This document shows, piece after piece, positions 50,362 to 61,378 of a DNA stretch of 64,000 nt. Position 1 is the stretch's first letter, and each line of letters begins with the position of its first letter. The notes under the pieces are model-generated. The model was not told where the DNA came from, did not search any database, and saw nothing but the letters and a program-made list of their open reading frames with translations. Source of the DNA: Polytrichum commune (taxonomy: Eukaryota; Streptophyta; Polytrichopsida; Polytrichales; Polytrichaceae); NCBI GenBank assembly GCA_950295325.1, contig OX485805.1, positions 32,473,501 through 32,537,500 on the forward strand. The letters run 5' to 3'. The position numbers and the translations under genes were made by a program.

Positions 50362-51324
50362 TAGCAATGTAGGATATTGGTTGTGACCCCATACCCATAT
50401 CACAAAATGACTAATTATCATTCTAGTGTACAAATTATGATTGATTGGTGTAGAAAATATTTTCTAAGTTAGTAGATGTTATTTAATCTATGAAATTGTC
50501 TTGCTTCGTTCAAAGATGTCGTTTATTAATGAACATTGGATGGTTGAAGTGATAAGCATGTATTAGACTTTTCGAATGCATGATGATGATGAGTTAACTT
50601 TCAATCCAAATTCGGAATGATGAGTTAACCTCTCGAATTTTTTTGGTCTCATCATGATATTGTAGAGGATATTGACATGTACCTTAACATGTATTGGAGG
50701 GTGCATAGTTATATCCTAATCCTTCACATTGTAAATATTTGGTACAAGGTTGAATGTGTTTGTAAATATTTTCTATTTTTGTATTTAGCTTTCTTTCATT
50801 TGAATGCAATCTTCGATTTTTGGAGTAGATAGGTGTGCAAAATGTCATGTCTTGTGACAATTGATTGTATTTTTTTTTCTATCTGCGTTTGTACAACTTG
50901 TCTATTTTAGCTTGTACATTTTGTTATCTCCATGTTGATTGGTAACCTTTTTACTAGTATCTAAGTGCTATTGGTTGTGTCTTAAATGGCACATTGAATG
51001 GTTTAGCGTTGGTATACCTAATTGAGACCAATTGAATGACAAGATGGATGATATGAAACGTTTGTTGCTCACATGGTTGATTTTGCAATGCTATAGTATT
51101 CCGTTCATTATTTGATACTTGTACGATTTATAAAAAAAATGGTGCCAAAAATAAACCTCTCTAAACAATTACAATAAATATAGGGTGCTAAAAGAAAGTC
51201 AAAGTAGCTTTATATCTACAAATAAGGAGTGAAAAAATATTGAAAGGTGCATAAATATCCCCCCATTAAATACCCCATTATCGCACGTGGTCACAAAATG
51301 TAATGGGGGTGTGATCCTCCCGAG

Positions 51325-53537
51325 GAGCATCATTGTCCTTCAAATTAAATAAGACTCGCATGTATTTATTCTTGAAACATTAAAGAATCCCAATGCCACG
51401 TTGAGGGCTAGATGAAGACAAAGACATGGCTCCATGGTGGCTATCTAAATTCATGCAACCCACATGTGCTTTTGTTTGATCCAAAATAATGTTACTAACT
51501 TAAAGTATGTTGTTTGTGGTATTTGGTGTCACATACATTGTTGCAAAGGGTGACATTAAATTGTCTACAAGTCTATTTATCACGTCAACTCATCATAAAC
51601 ATGAAATTATTTCCCAATAAAAATGACCAAAGAAACAAATAATTATGTCACATTTTGAGTAAATTTTAGTATAAGGAATGAAAAAATGAGAAGTGAAAAG
51701 AAAGTGGGTTTGACAACTTTAGGTCGATCCACAACAAGTGGTAGACCACTTTGTCTTTATCTTTATTATTCATGCTATTGACATACTTCATAAGTAGATG
51801 TTTTCTAATACACATTAAAATGTTACATCTACATATACAAAATATTCAAAATTGAAATTGGAAAACCAAAAATATTGAACGATATGTATTTTGAAAATGT
51901 GGTAGTCATTAAAATTGGAATATGTAAAAGTAGTTAGCGCATTGGTAGTTCCACCCATAGACTTTCTACATCCATTATAATATGACAATATGGGGGTTAA
52001 TACCTTGATTTTGGTTGTGCATGAACCTAAGTTTATGCCCAAAGGTCTTCTCAAGACTCGCTCTCAAGGTTGGTGTGATCTCTCTTCGTTGTGAGGACAT
52101 GTTTCCACTAGTGACAAATGGCCCTTGACAATCTTACATTTAGGCATTTTATTTTAATTAAAATCAAAGATGTATGATTTAGGTGTTTATATATAAAAAA
52201 GAAAACTACATGGGACCTTTTCTATTTGGTCTAAGTTCGGCTTACAATATGTTTCATGAGCAAGGCTTCAACCCAAACACGTGGATTTCCTTAGTCATGG
52301 CTCCGAACCAAGGACCATGAGAAATCCTAATTCATGCTTTATGACACTTGATCACATGTGTGAAGGTTCTTTGACATTAATAAGGGACATCTTAACAAGC
52401 AATAAATTCTATACATAGGCTTTAATGTGCTATTAAGTGACATTGAATACCTTAAAGAGTGTAGTCCACCATACTATTAGGTGGACCGGTTATTTAAATA
52501 AGTAGTATGAAGGAAATCAAGGCACTCTTGACTCGCCTCTAGGGACAAAGGGCAATGAGGTTGTGTTGGTTAGCTTATGGATGTTAAGGAAGAAAACCAC
52601 CTCTTAAGATTTTAAGACAACTAAGTGCAACAAAGTCACAAAGTCTCAAATTTTATTGTGATCATGGCCAACGTTTTGTCATCTTGGTTTCCTATATTTT
52701 GAGAGGAGGATTGAGGATAACTTACATATGTTTTAAGGTATTAGTCCCTGATGTGTGCACTTCCAACTCTATAGACATATTTCATCGCTGCATTAGATTG
52801 AATTTTATCTCGTCCAACTAGCAATTGTGTATCACAAAGATTGACGTTTCAAGTTTCAGGAATGGAAATAACTCTACTATCTTAAAGGGTTCGTTGAAAG
52901 ATGAGAGATTTCATTGATTGTTTGGAAGAAGCATAGTAAAGAGCCTCTTATTCTGAATTTTGTATTTTTGAGAGTTTTGATACATTTTGGGGTGTTGGAG
53001 GTGAATGCTCATAAGAGTACATTGTTTATGATGGTATTTAGTATCACATGCATAATAGTGTCACATACCCTTTTTTGAGGCGTATCCTAGGTTATGTTAA
53101 TGACCAACAACTTCATCATTAGTGTTAAATAATGACACTTGACATTCAAGTCCGCTTACTAATATATTGGCATGAGCATGTTCAAAAGTGTTATGCGGTG
53201 TTACACAATGATCTACAAGTTGACTAAACCATACACAAATGACATTTGGCATTGGTATGTTCAAGAACATCTTCCTCTTGCATAAATTGTAAACATATGA
53301 TAATTGTCATTAGTATGCTGAGCCCCTAAACGCTCAAGCCTCTACTCACCAATTATTAGGCTTTCATGTACCAATGCTGACTTTCTCAGTCTTGGGGCTA
53401 CACACACCTTCAATTGGAAACTCAACCATGCATATAGAGTTGAAGCTAACTAGCAAATGAACATATTTTAAGAAGCTTAGCTCAAAGTGACTGCATCTTG
53501 TGAGAGATTGACATGTGAACATAACCAAACTCCGCGT
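51325..53537. other. Intergenic DNA with dispersed GTGACACT-type repeats
   Basis: The segment 51,500-51,560 (tatgttgtttgtggtatttg-gtgtcaca) and the segment 53,020-53,330 belong to the family also at 13.5 and 45.1 kb. At 53,156-53,158 the TTA target of the 13.6-kb element is present without insertion. No gene is seen. Confidence 0.55.
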
Positions 53538-53955
53538 AGGCAACAAAACGGTAGAACCGTGAGGCTCTGTCCTTTACTATGAAAGACTACAATTGTAGTT
53601 GTCCACTTTGCTCATGCCATTCCATGGCTATTTATTATACCAAACCTTTCTTGGATTTTGTGCACCTTCTTCTCAAATGCAAGTCAAGGATTGAAGCTAC
53701 TCATTTATCACCCAAAATTTTTAGAATACATAATCAAGAACTGCCGAAATAACTATAGTTAACTAGATTTCTTTCAATACATTTTAGGGAGCAATCATAT
53801 ATATATATATATAAACTATAGTTAACATCCACATTAAATAAAGTGGACCAAAAATAACAAGAACAAGTAACATCCAAGTGTGAACGCAAAGTGGTTAGGA
53901 AATTTGCTCTTGAAACGAAGAAGTTGATGCATAGTTTCTGTCCTAAGGACAGAGC
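53538..53955 (-). repeat. Dispersed repeat, copy 2 (inverted partner at 10.0-10.4 kb)
   Basis: The reverse complement matches 9,971-10,383 nearly throughout. It contains the AT tract at 53,799-53,812 and the ggctctgtcctttactatgaaag block. Overlapping long frames on both strands here (53,734-54,135 minus; 53,891-54,214 plus) arise in repeat sequence and have no protein family support. Confidence 0.8.
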
Positions 53956-54599
53956 CAACAAAGAACATAACATGAAATTTTTGCCTCGGGCCTCTATGCA
54001 TGTCGCACAAATTTTCCATGAGTGGGGAATTGCTCGCATCATACTCATGGGCACCAACATGATGTGCTCCCAAGAAATTAGACTATTTGAGACATGTTTG
54101 AATGTCATCCAACACATTGTAATGAAGATGTACATTTATGGCCTTTACATGCAATTGGGCCTTTCAAATGTGCAATTGAAATGGGAATTTTTTGTCAACT
54201 TCAAATCCAGCTAATGACGTCATTTGGGTAACATATGCATGCATACAAAATACCAATTAGCTAAATCAGACACGGGGTTGCAAAGAGATGGCCGCAAACA
54301 AAGCCGTTAGGTTAGGCAACTTGTCCTCCAAATTTCAAGCTCTTGTATATTCAAATACAAACTGTTGCTAGTGGGCATGTTGTTTCATGCAATTGATGCG
54401 CGATGAAAATAGGTGATTTTGAAAAAGCTTGGATGGATGACTTCATAGGTTGGCTAGCTTGAATGTTACTGAACCAATGTATCCAATGTGTAGTTAATGT
54501 TCTCTACCTACGTGCCAGGAGGGAAAATTTCAACACGTTGTTGGAATTGCAATCTTCTTTCTAATTTTCTTTGGTAGTATAAGTAAAATAGGGTATTTT
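53956..54599. other. Intergenic DNA without a supported gene
   Basis: No terminal repeats or arrays are seen. The plus-strand frame that runs through 53,891-54,214 has no family features. Confidence 0.45.
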
Positions 54600-54771
54600 T
54601 AAATGATTCCCCCCAAAACTATAATTCTTGATAGGGTGTATTAGAATACAAGCATTTATCTTTATTTTGAAAATATCATACCTTATAATCTTTTATGTAA
54701 GGTAAATAGCCCCCCAATGAATAGGTCCTGAGCGTATGTGTATGCGTTGATATAAGAGGGAGTGACCCCCC
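54600..54771 (-). mobile_element. Terminal fragment of the poly-G transposon family
   Basis: The reverse complement reads TTGGGGGGTCACTCCC, then cgcatacacatacgctcagg, then acctattcattggggggcta and tttacctta-ataaaagatta. This parallels the left end of 46,479-47,798 (cactccct, tgcatacacctgcgataatg, acctattaaaatgggggcta). No matching second end or target duplication was found. Confidence 0.6.
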
Positions 54772-55499
54772 AAGGAAAATGACAGTGGCCACGATCTAGA
54801 ATTGGCATTCATCTTGCACTAATTGCATGTTTCGTATCTAATGAAAAATGGTGCAGAGCTAAACGTGTTCATTTATGGCATGCTTACTTATGTTTGATAA
54901 TGTATATCAACACGCGCATGCGTGTAACATTTTAGATTTCTACATATATATATATATATATATTCATTCTCTAATCTTTATGTGATAAAATTCCACTTCG
55001 TCAAAATAAAAAAATATTGATCTCAAAGGTTGGAATGAAATGTGTGATATATGACATGATGTATGACAACGTTTGGATCAAAACAATCTTTGCATCTCCT
55101 CATTTGGATCTTAGAATGTGACAAAATGAAAACTAACACAATCGACGACTGGTGTTGGTTCAACACAAAATACATGTTTCTTGGCATAAGAGGAAGCTTA
55201 GGGGAGGGGAGAGAAGTTCCTTTCCCTCTCTCCTCTATGGTTGTGTGATTCGAACTCATGTTCAATCACAATATTGTTGTGAAGATTGTAATATCTTCAT
55301 ACTCTACAATGTTTGAAAGTCCACAATACTAATGCTCTCATGTGCATTAACGGTTGCATTAGTTTGCATTAAAAGAGGAATGTGACAAATCGGTCAATGC
55401 CACGTGTCTTATCCACATTGGTGAAGACCCTGTAAAGTTCCACCTGCAATTTACGTTTCAGCTCAAATAAGTGTTAAAAAAAGTGCACCCCCGTCCCTC
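54772..55499. other. Intergenic DNA without a supported gene
   Basis: Contains a (TA)n tract at 54,944-54,962. Short frames near 55,023-55,265 on both strands overlap each other and lack family features. Confidence 0.5.
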
Positions 55500-56340
55500 T
55501 ACGGAGGGTGTTGGTGAAGAAGTTGGAGGGAGTACAATTTTGAACCGAACCGTGATTGTCGTAGGGTTTGACACAAGCCATGACTGGCTTTGGAAGAAAA
55601 ATGCTCCACATGGCGTATTCTCATTGGTCACGAGATTGTAGAATCCCGTGTGGAAATCACGGTTGGGGCACTCTAGTATGTGTTGAACTGAGCATTGGGC
55701 TAGTAGTCAAGGGTATTGATGGCTCACGGTGTTGTTGAAGAAGTTGGCGGTAGTACAATATTGGATTGAACAGGCAGTTGTGGGTGGGGTTTGGCACAAA
55801 ACCATTACATTCGTCCGGAAGGAATATTCCACGTGGCGTATTCACATTGGTCAAGACATTGTAGGATCCCGGGTGGACATACTAAGAGAAGTGTTGAATT
55901 GCACATCACTCTAGTAGTCTACGGTAAAGGCTTCGCCAACGAGGTGTTCCATAAGTGGGAGGGATCGAGTACACTATTGATTTGAAACAGGGTGCTGTAT
56001 GATAGTAGTAGGGTTTGGCACAAAGCCATTATTTCTTCGGGAAGGTTGTTATTTTCACGTGCCACATTCACATAATTTGCTTGGTAAAGGCATTGTAGAA
56101 TACCAGGTGGAAAATACGTGTTGGGCACCCTACCTAGTCAGCGATGCCATTAACTTCAATTCGGTCGTCTACTTGGAGAGCGTACAACATCCAATCACAC
56201 AGGCTGTTGTAGGTCTTGGCACAAAAGCATTGATGCTTTCGGAAGATAATTGCCACATGGCATATTCCATATTGGCAAAGACACCATAGAATCCCGGGTG
56301 GAAATTACATGTTGGGAACTCTAGCAGTAAGTGGGGAACT
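55500..56340. repeat. Four-copy degenerate tandem repeat, ~220-bp unit
   Basis: The phrase gtagg(g)tttggcacaaa-cc recurs near 55,561, 55,785, 56,008 and 56,210. Each is followed by ttc--gaag, then ccacgtgg/cacatggc-tattc, then attgg-aa-gacattgtaga, then tcccgggtgga and a caact/tgttg--cactctag block. Spacing is about 224, 223 and 202 bp. The copies are strongly diverged, so the array is old. Confidence 0.8.
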
Positions 56341-56548
56341 AACGGTCGGTCAAGAATTTCAGCCCATGACAAAGTTATGTAAAGCAATGATTGACATGTC
56401 CGATAAGCAGGGAAAACAAAACCAAAAAGAAAAACAAAGGCCTTGAGTTGGAGTTCTCCAAAGGGTCAAGTTTTCTTGTCTGAGGGTTTGAAGTTGTCCA
56501 AGAAACTTGACCTCCGGAGAACTCCCCTAACCAAAAGTGTTGTCATGT

Positions 56549-57263
56549 TGGTAGCGACCATGCCATTTTTCTCATCCATACTTGACCTTCTCCACCACTG
56601 AAGTCATGGCCGTAGTGTAAACCCCTATCGGTGAAGAACCCATTCCGTAGCCAATCATATGCCTCCGGTCCGGTGCACTTTCTTCACCACAGTCTAGACA
56701 CCAAACCTGGACACCAATCTGGGAGTTTCCGGATAGTAGTAGACGAGTGAGAGTTGTGTGTATATATATATATATATATATGACTAAATGGAAATTTTGA
56801 TATCACTATCATGTAATAAAGCTGGTGACAACAACATGTTTGTATTGTTATTACATTAGGGTTTTGAAAGGCGTAGCACTAGTAGATATGAAGTGTGGTG
56901 GTCCGTTTGGATTGATTTGTTGTGGTTTGAAGTGTGATAATGGTTTGAAAGAACCAATGAAGTCTTGGCCATACCGGTGAAGAACCCATTCCGTAGCCAA
57001 TCATACACCTCCGGTCCGGTAGCGACCATGCCATTTTTCTCATCCATACTTGACCTTCTCCACCGCTGAAGTCATGGCCGTAGTGTAAACCCCCTATCGG
57101 TGAAGAACCCATTCCGTAGCCAATCATACACCTCCGGTCCGGTAGCGACCATGCCATTTTTCTCATCCATACTTGACCTTCTCCACCACTGAAGTCATGG
57201 CCGTAGTGTAAACCCCCTATCGGTGAAGAACCCATTCCGTAGCCAATCATACACCTCCGGTCC
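56549..57263. repeat. 123-bp tandem repeat with a separated first unit
   Basis: Unit starts aagaacccattccgtagcca at 56,980, 57,103 and 57,226 (exactly 123 bp apart). An earlier unit at 56,634 is preceded by its own upstream half from 56,549. The tail gtgcactttcttcaccacag, then tctagacacc, follows both the first unit (56,681) and the last (57,264). So a larger segment was duplicated with an unrelated stretch between, which carries (TA)10 at 56,761-56,780. A 123-codon minus-strand frame is only the repeat read in phase, since 123 is divisible by 3. Confidence 0.9.
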
Positions 57264-57714
57264 GGTGCACTTTCTTCACCACAGTCTAGACACCGAACCT
57301 AGACACCAATCCGGGAGTCTCCGGACATCTTCCAGTCTTGCGTTTTTCACAAGGGATATATTCTACCATAGATTCCTCTAAAATGATCGGTCTCTAAATG
57401 AGGTATTGACCGGGGGGGGGGGGGGTAGTATTGAAGTGGGCAGCCACCCTCGCACTTTCTGGTAGCTTGGAACTGAACGCACATAGTAGTGTATAATCAA
57501 CAACTCACCTACCCAAGTCCAGCCACCCCAGTGCCATGTTACGAGGTGGCTTTCTGACACACTCATTATCAAGTCCCAGCTATGACCACATTATGGCCAT
57601 CAAGTTCCCACATTACATTATCCCGCCTTGCCTCACCTGCATTGCAGGTGGGTGGGGGGGCTCATGAGCTGCTTAACTTCCCCACTCCTTATGACGAATG
57701 CCCTTCTTAAGTTA

Positions 57715-59265
57715 GGGGCGGTTTACGCTATGGACCACGAAGTCGGACCAGGGTGTTGTAAGAGCGCTGATTGGCTGCTGAACTCGTCTTGGGACCACTT
57801 CGGTTTACACTAAGGAAGAAATGGTAGAGGAATCATGGAGGTCGAGGTCCTTATAATATAATTTCCAAGGACTAATAAATGCACTAACATGGTCCAACGG
57901 GTTTTGCGGCAAGAGAGGCGAGAGAGGTGGGTTTGGTAGGAAAAGGATGGGGCCCATAGCAGAGATATGTTGTTATAATACTTGTTTAATGAAAAAATTT
58001 CGGGGGTTTTATAGACGACTCTTCCCACAAGGTCGGGCTCACTTTTCAACATCTAAATGATGTGATGAATCTTGAGAAGCAAGCCCACCCTCTATGTGCC
58101 TGGATCATATCATAGCCCATACGACATGCCATTTCTTCCATGCCCTACCCCTTAAACTTGCTCCCACATGTTTCATCAAACAAATGTGGCACATCTATAA
58201 CTCAAGAATTTGAGTGCAGATTTGTTTTTTGGTCTACCACATCAAATGTTTGGAATTTAGGGTCATGTAATATACCGTTGCAAAGGTTCTGAAAATACCT
58301 TTCCAACGGCATATTACAAGCTCCAACAAATTTTGAAATTAAAGTTGCAAAACGAAAAAGAAAGATATGTAGTCGTGTAGTGACTGTAGATCAGGGTGGT
58401 CAAAAGAACCGCAATGAGAAAACGATTATGGTTCTTTTTTGCATAATTTTTACTACACTAAATAGGATATTTAGTGTTTGATACACTAAATATGAACGCA
58501 TACACTAAATATCAATAACCCTATGAAAGTAAGTACCATAAAATGTAAACTTAAAACACTAAATATCAATTAAGGTAATATGTGGAAGTTACATGTTTTA
58601 ATTTAGTGTTAGTATGGATATCAAAAAAATAAAAGGAAAATGATAAAAGGAAAATTTCATCATAGCTTTTAGCAGATCTTCTTACACTAATTATCAAAGA
58701 ATTGAAAATTAGTGTTTAGCAAGGTATGGTGGTGACAACATTAAATTTTTAAAAACACTGAATATCCTATTGAGTGTAGTGACAACACATGGTACATGTC
58801 ACATGTACAAATTAAAATTGCAACAATATTTGTAAAAATTGTTGTGAGAAGATTTGCAAGCCACAACTTTGACACATTTAACAAGAAGTGAAGCCCAAGA
58901 GAAGACAAGAGAATGGTCAAACTTGATTTTTTTTTGAAAACTGCTCTTTTTGAGCATGAATTAAAACAAAATCAACACATTCACTTTTTGGTGCATGGTC
59001 ATTCTCCTCGGTCCACATTCGGTTTACACCTAGGGAGGGGCCCAAGGCTTTCAAAACTATTTTCTTAAGAAGTCGGACCATGGATGTTGGACCATGAACT
59101 CGGACCATTGAGAAAGGCCCTCTTCCATGGTCCGACTGACAAGGTCCAATTTTTTAGAAAATCAATTTACAAAGTCTGTAGGCCCCTCACTAGGTGTAAA
59201 TTGAACATGGACCAAGAGGAATTAGCATGCACCAAAAAGTGAATGTGCTTATTTCCTTCAATATA
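57715..59265. mobile_element. Rearranged member of the GGGCCGGTTTACAC family
   Basis: It starts GGGGCGGTTTACGCTATGGA after TTA (57,712-57,714) and aligns through its length with 26,972-28,089 (tgcactaacatggtcca-cgg, cagctcc/cttgctcccac-tgttt). A nested ACACTAA foldback element lies at 58,455-58,777. The right side ends in an inverted duplication rather than the normal terminus, so the right boundary is uncertain. Confidence 0.75.
58455..58777. mobile_element. ACACTAA foldback element, 323 bp, nested
   Basis: The left end is ACACTAAATAGGATATTTAG and the right end AATATCCTATTGAGTGT. Interior blocks (ccctatgaaagtaagta, gtggaagttacatgttt, aattgaaaattagtg) match both outer segments of the split copy at 46,207-47,852. 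This is the empty-site reference for the poly-G insertion. Confidence 0.8.
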
Positions 59266-60001
59266 ATATGTCCAAATACTTTCAAGTATATATATAAATC
59301 ACTTTGTATGGATCAAGTTAGTGGAGTGTGATGTGGGAGATAATAATTATTGCTTTAGGCATTACACATGTGAAATTCGGGGGGGGGGGGTGTGGAATAT
59401 ATCTAGAATAAAATTCACTCTTCTTGTGAGAAGACTTAGAAGGGGCCTTAGGGTATACTTACCTCCCCAAAAAAATCATTGTACCTTATTTATTTGTACG
59501 AAATTAGATGAAACAATATCCCTTTTCAAATGTATACTCTGTAAATCAAATTCACAATAAATACCCATGTGGTACTGTACGGGCTACATTGACCACCCCC
59601 CCCCCTCCCCTCCCCTTGCGAGCAATCAAATAAGAACTTCGCGCATGCTTTACACATATACTTTTCCACATATTTGCATGAGTTTTTGGTTGCACGCCAT
59701 CGCTAAACATCAATTGCAATATCCAATTTGCTAGGTCTTAGTCATCTTTCGTAATGCGGTTTTCCTATTGTTTTCTTCGACATCTTGTCACTTCACACAC
59801 CATGGCAAGTAGTGCACGTAACCGGTTGGCCGCTTTGTTTCGCCGAGGTGGCACTACACGATTGGCTCTGAGCACACAGGTTTGCAGACGATAACCTCGA
59901 CATCCCAACCAGTTATGATCATCTAAATCGGTTATGGTGACAGGTGACCCACTGTTTAGATCACTTGCACGGCTCAACAAAACGGCCAACTAGTTACGTC
60001 C
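59266..60001. other. Intergenic DNA with G and C runs
   Basis: Holds a G run near 59,381-59,390 and a C run near 59,587-59,596. From 59,750 onward the composition is more GC-rich, with repeated ACCGGTT words (59,820 and the palindrome beyond). A 74-codon minus frame (59,765-59,989) has no recognisable motif. Confidence 0.5.
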
Positions 60002-60079
60002 GGTAATCATTTTATTGGAACCGGTTATCGGTGCAGAACCGGTTCTGCACCGATAACCGGTTCCAATAAAACGATTACC
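60002..60079. repeat. 78-bp near-perfect palindrome without spacer
   Basis: The arms 60,002-60,040 and 60,041-60,079 are exact reverse complements except for one position (CATTTT versus CGTTTT). The centre is GAACC|GGTTC and each arm contains AACCGGTTATCGG. Confidence 0.97.
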
Positions 60080-61378
60080 TAATACATTCATGACCATTAT
60101 GTTTTGTAGCATGTATGGCACACCTTCTAAGAAATGTGCTTGTGATTTTTCTTTTTCTTTTTCCCAATAATTATGGTGGCGCCTCCCAACACCATCGAGA
60201 TAAGGGATGATACTACAAAAGCCACGCTAGCTACATGATGGTCATTGAAAGTTTGTTTTGAATGATGCGTGTATTTTATCTTTGTTCATATGTACAATAT
60301 GTCACGGCAACTGCAAGTACAAACACATCAAGAACACGATTGTCTGCAGCCCCAAAGAGAAAGAGAAAGAGAAAGAGAAAGAGAAAGAGAAAGAGAAAAA
60401 GAAAAAGAAAAAGGCAATGAGCTCTGAAAATGAAGTGGAACTTGAGGGCTGAGAGAGAATCGACGCTTTGAAAAAATAAGCCAGTTCTAAATGCTGGTGT
60501 GGAGGAGCCTTGCTTTTGCCACGCTCATAAATGTGCATTTCACAAGGGGACAACATACAAAAGCTAACCTATACATACACTACAAATGTTAACGTTCTGC
60601 TCACTTCCACAATCATTCATAAGAGCCTTGCAAACTTCTTCGTAGTAATAAACCCACAAGTCTAACGTTATGTGTTTAAAAACACAAGACCAAAACTTGT
60701 GACAATAATTTGTAAAAAAAACTTACGAGGTTTAGGGTAAGTCTTCCACTGTGATCGCACAAATTTACATGTGAATCAGTTGCATGTATGATTACAATCC
60801 CAACCACTCGATTTCAACAATAATTAAAAAAACAAAATACCCTTCTTTGTGAACACACTGTAGAATCTAAAGACTACACTTTCTAGGTGTGACCCACAAC
60901 AGAAGCAAATTTGGATTCAATCCTCGATGCCTATGTGCATTAAAGTGGTTGAGCATTAAAGAGTTGCGTACATAAACCAAGGAAAGGTTGGAAAATCATG
61001 TATTGAGTATGCGAGGCATCACATGAGGTGGAAGGCGGTGAGTGGTCCCAAAGTATTTGAGATTTTGTGCATATTGCAAAACCACGAAGTTGGGAGATGG
61101 ATTCCACTCCAAAGCCACCATTCATGCTAGGCCCCAATTCGCCAACCGTAGTGCGTGATACTCTATGCCCTCATCTACGATCTACTGCCACCTCCTATTT
61201 GTGGCTAGAAGGTCCAGGAGCATTTGTATGCTTGGTTTTGCCCTTGTGCCATCATCACCCACATTATGCATCCAACAGAGGAGGCCAAGAAATAAACTCA
61301 TTTCCACCAAACCTCAATCCCTCTAAAACCCCAACTTTGACAATGAATGTTTCAGAAACCCTTGAACACATGGCACCA
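60080..61378. other. Intergenic DNA without a supported gene
   Basis: Apart from the AAAGAG array at 60,354-60,413, nothing distinctive. Frames at 60,940-61,137 minus and 61,067-61,399 plus overlap each other and are not supported. Confidence 0.5.
60354..60413. repeat. (AAAGAG)n low-complexity array
   Basis: About ten AAAGAG/AAAAAG hexanucleotides. They generate an artificial lysine-glutamate frame on the plus strand. Confidence 0.95.

Larger units (their letters stand above)
49112..51324. mobile_element. 2.2-kb relative of the poly-G transposon, opposite orientation
   Basis: The direct 8-bp copies GAGCATCA flank it (49,104-49,111 and 51,325-51,332). The right end (gtgatcctcccgag) and the ~70 bp before it (aaatatccccccattaaata, cattatcgcacgtg) match the reverse complement of the left end at 46,479. 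The left end TTCTGGGAGGTGAC mirrors the right end with changes. Inside are a decayed plus-strand copy of the 128-residue protein and a minus-strand frame. A run of 17 A lies at 49,296-49,312. Confidence 0.7.

Noticed and set aside
53734-54135. 133-codon minus frame and a 107-codon plus frame overlapping it
   Set aside because: Both lie in a dispersed repeat whose other copy (9,971-10,383) does not keep either frame.
55500-56340. Regular repeats as a CRISPR-like array
   Set aside because: Units are ~220 bp, diverged, with no short identical repeats and spacers. The genome is a plant nuclear one.
56879-57250. 123-codon minus frame as a gene
   Set aside because: Produced by the in-phase 123-bp tandem repeat.
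59379-59600. G run and C run bounding ~210 bp, as a third poly-G transposon
   Set aside because: Flanks show no 8-bp duplication and the subterminal sequence does not convincingly match the other elements.
60258-60452. Lysine/glutamate-rich frame
   Set aside because: Generated by the (AAAGAG)n array.
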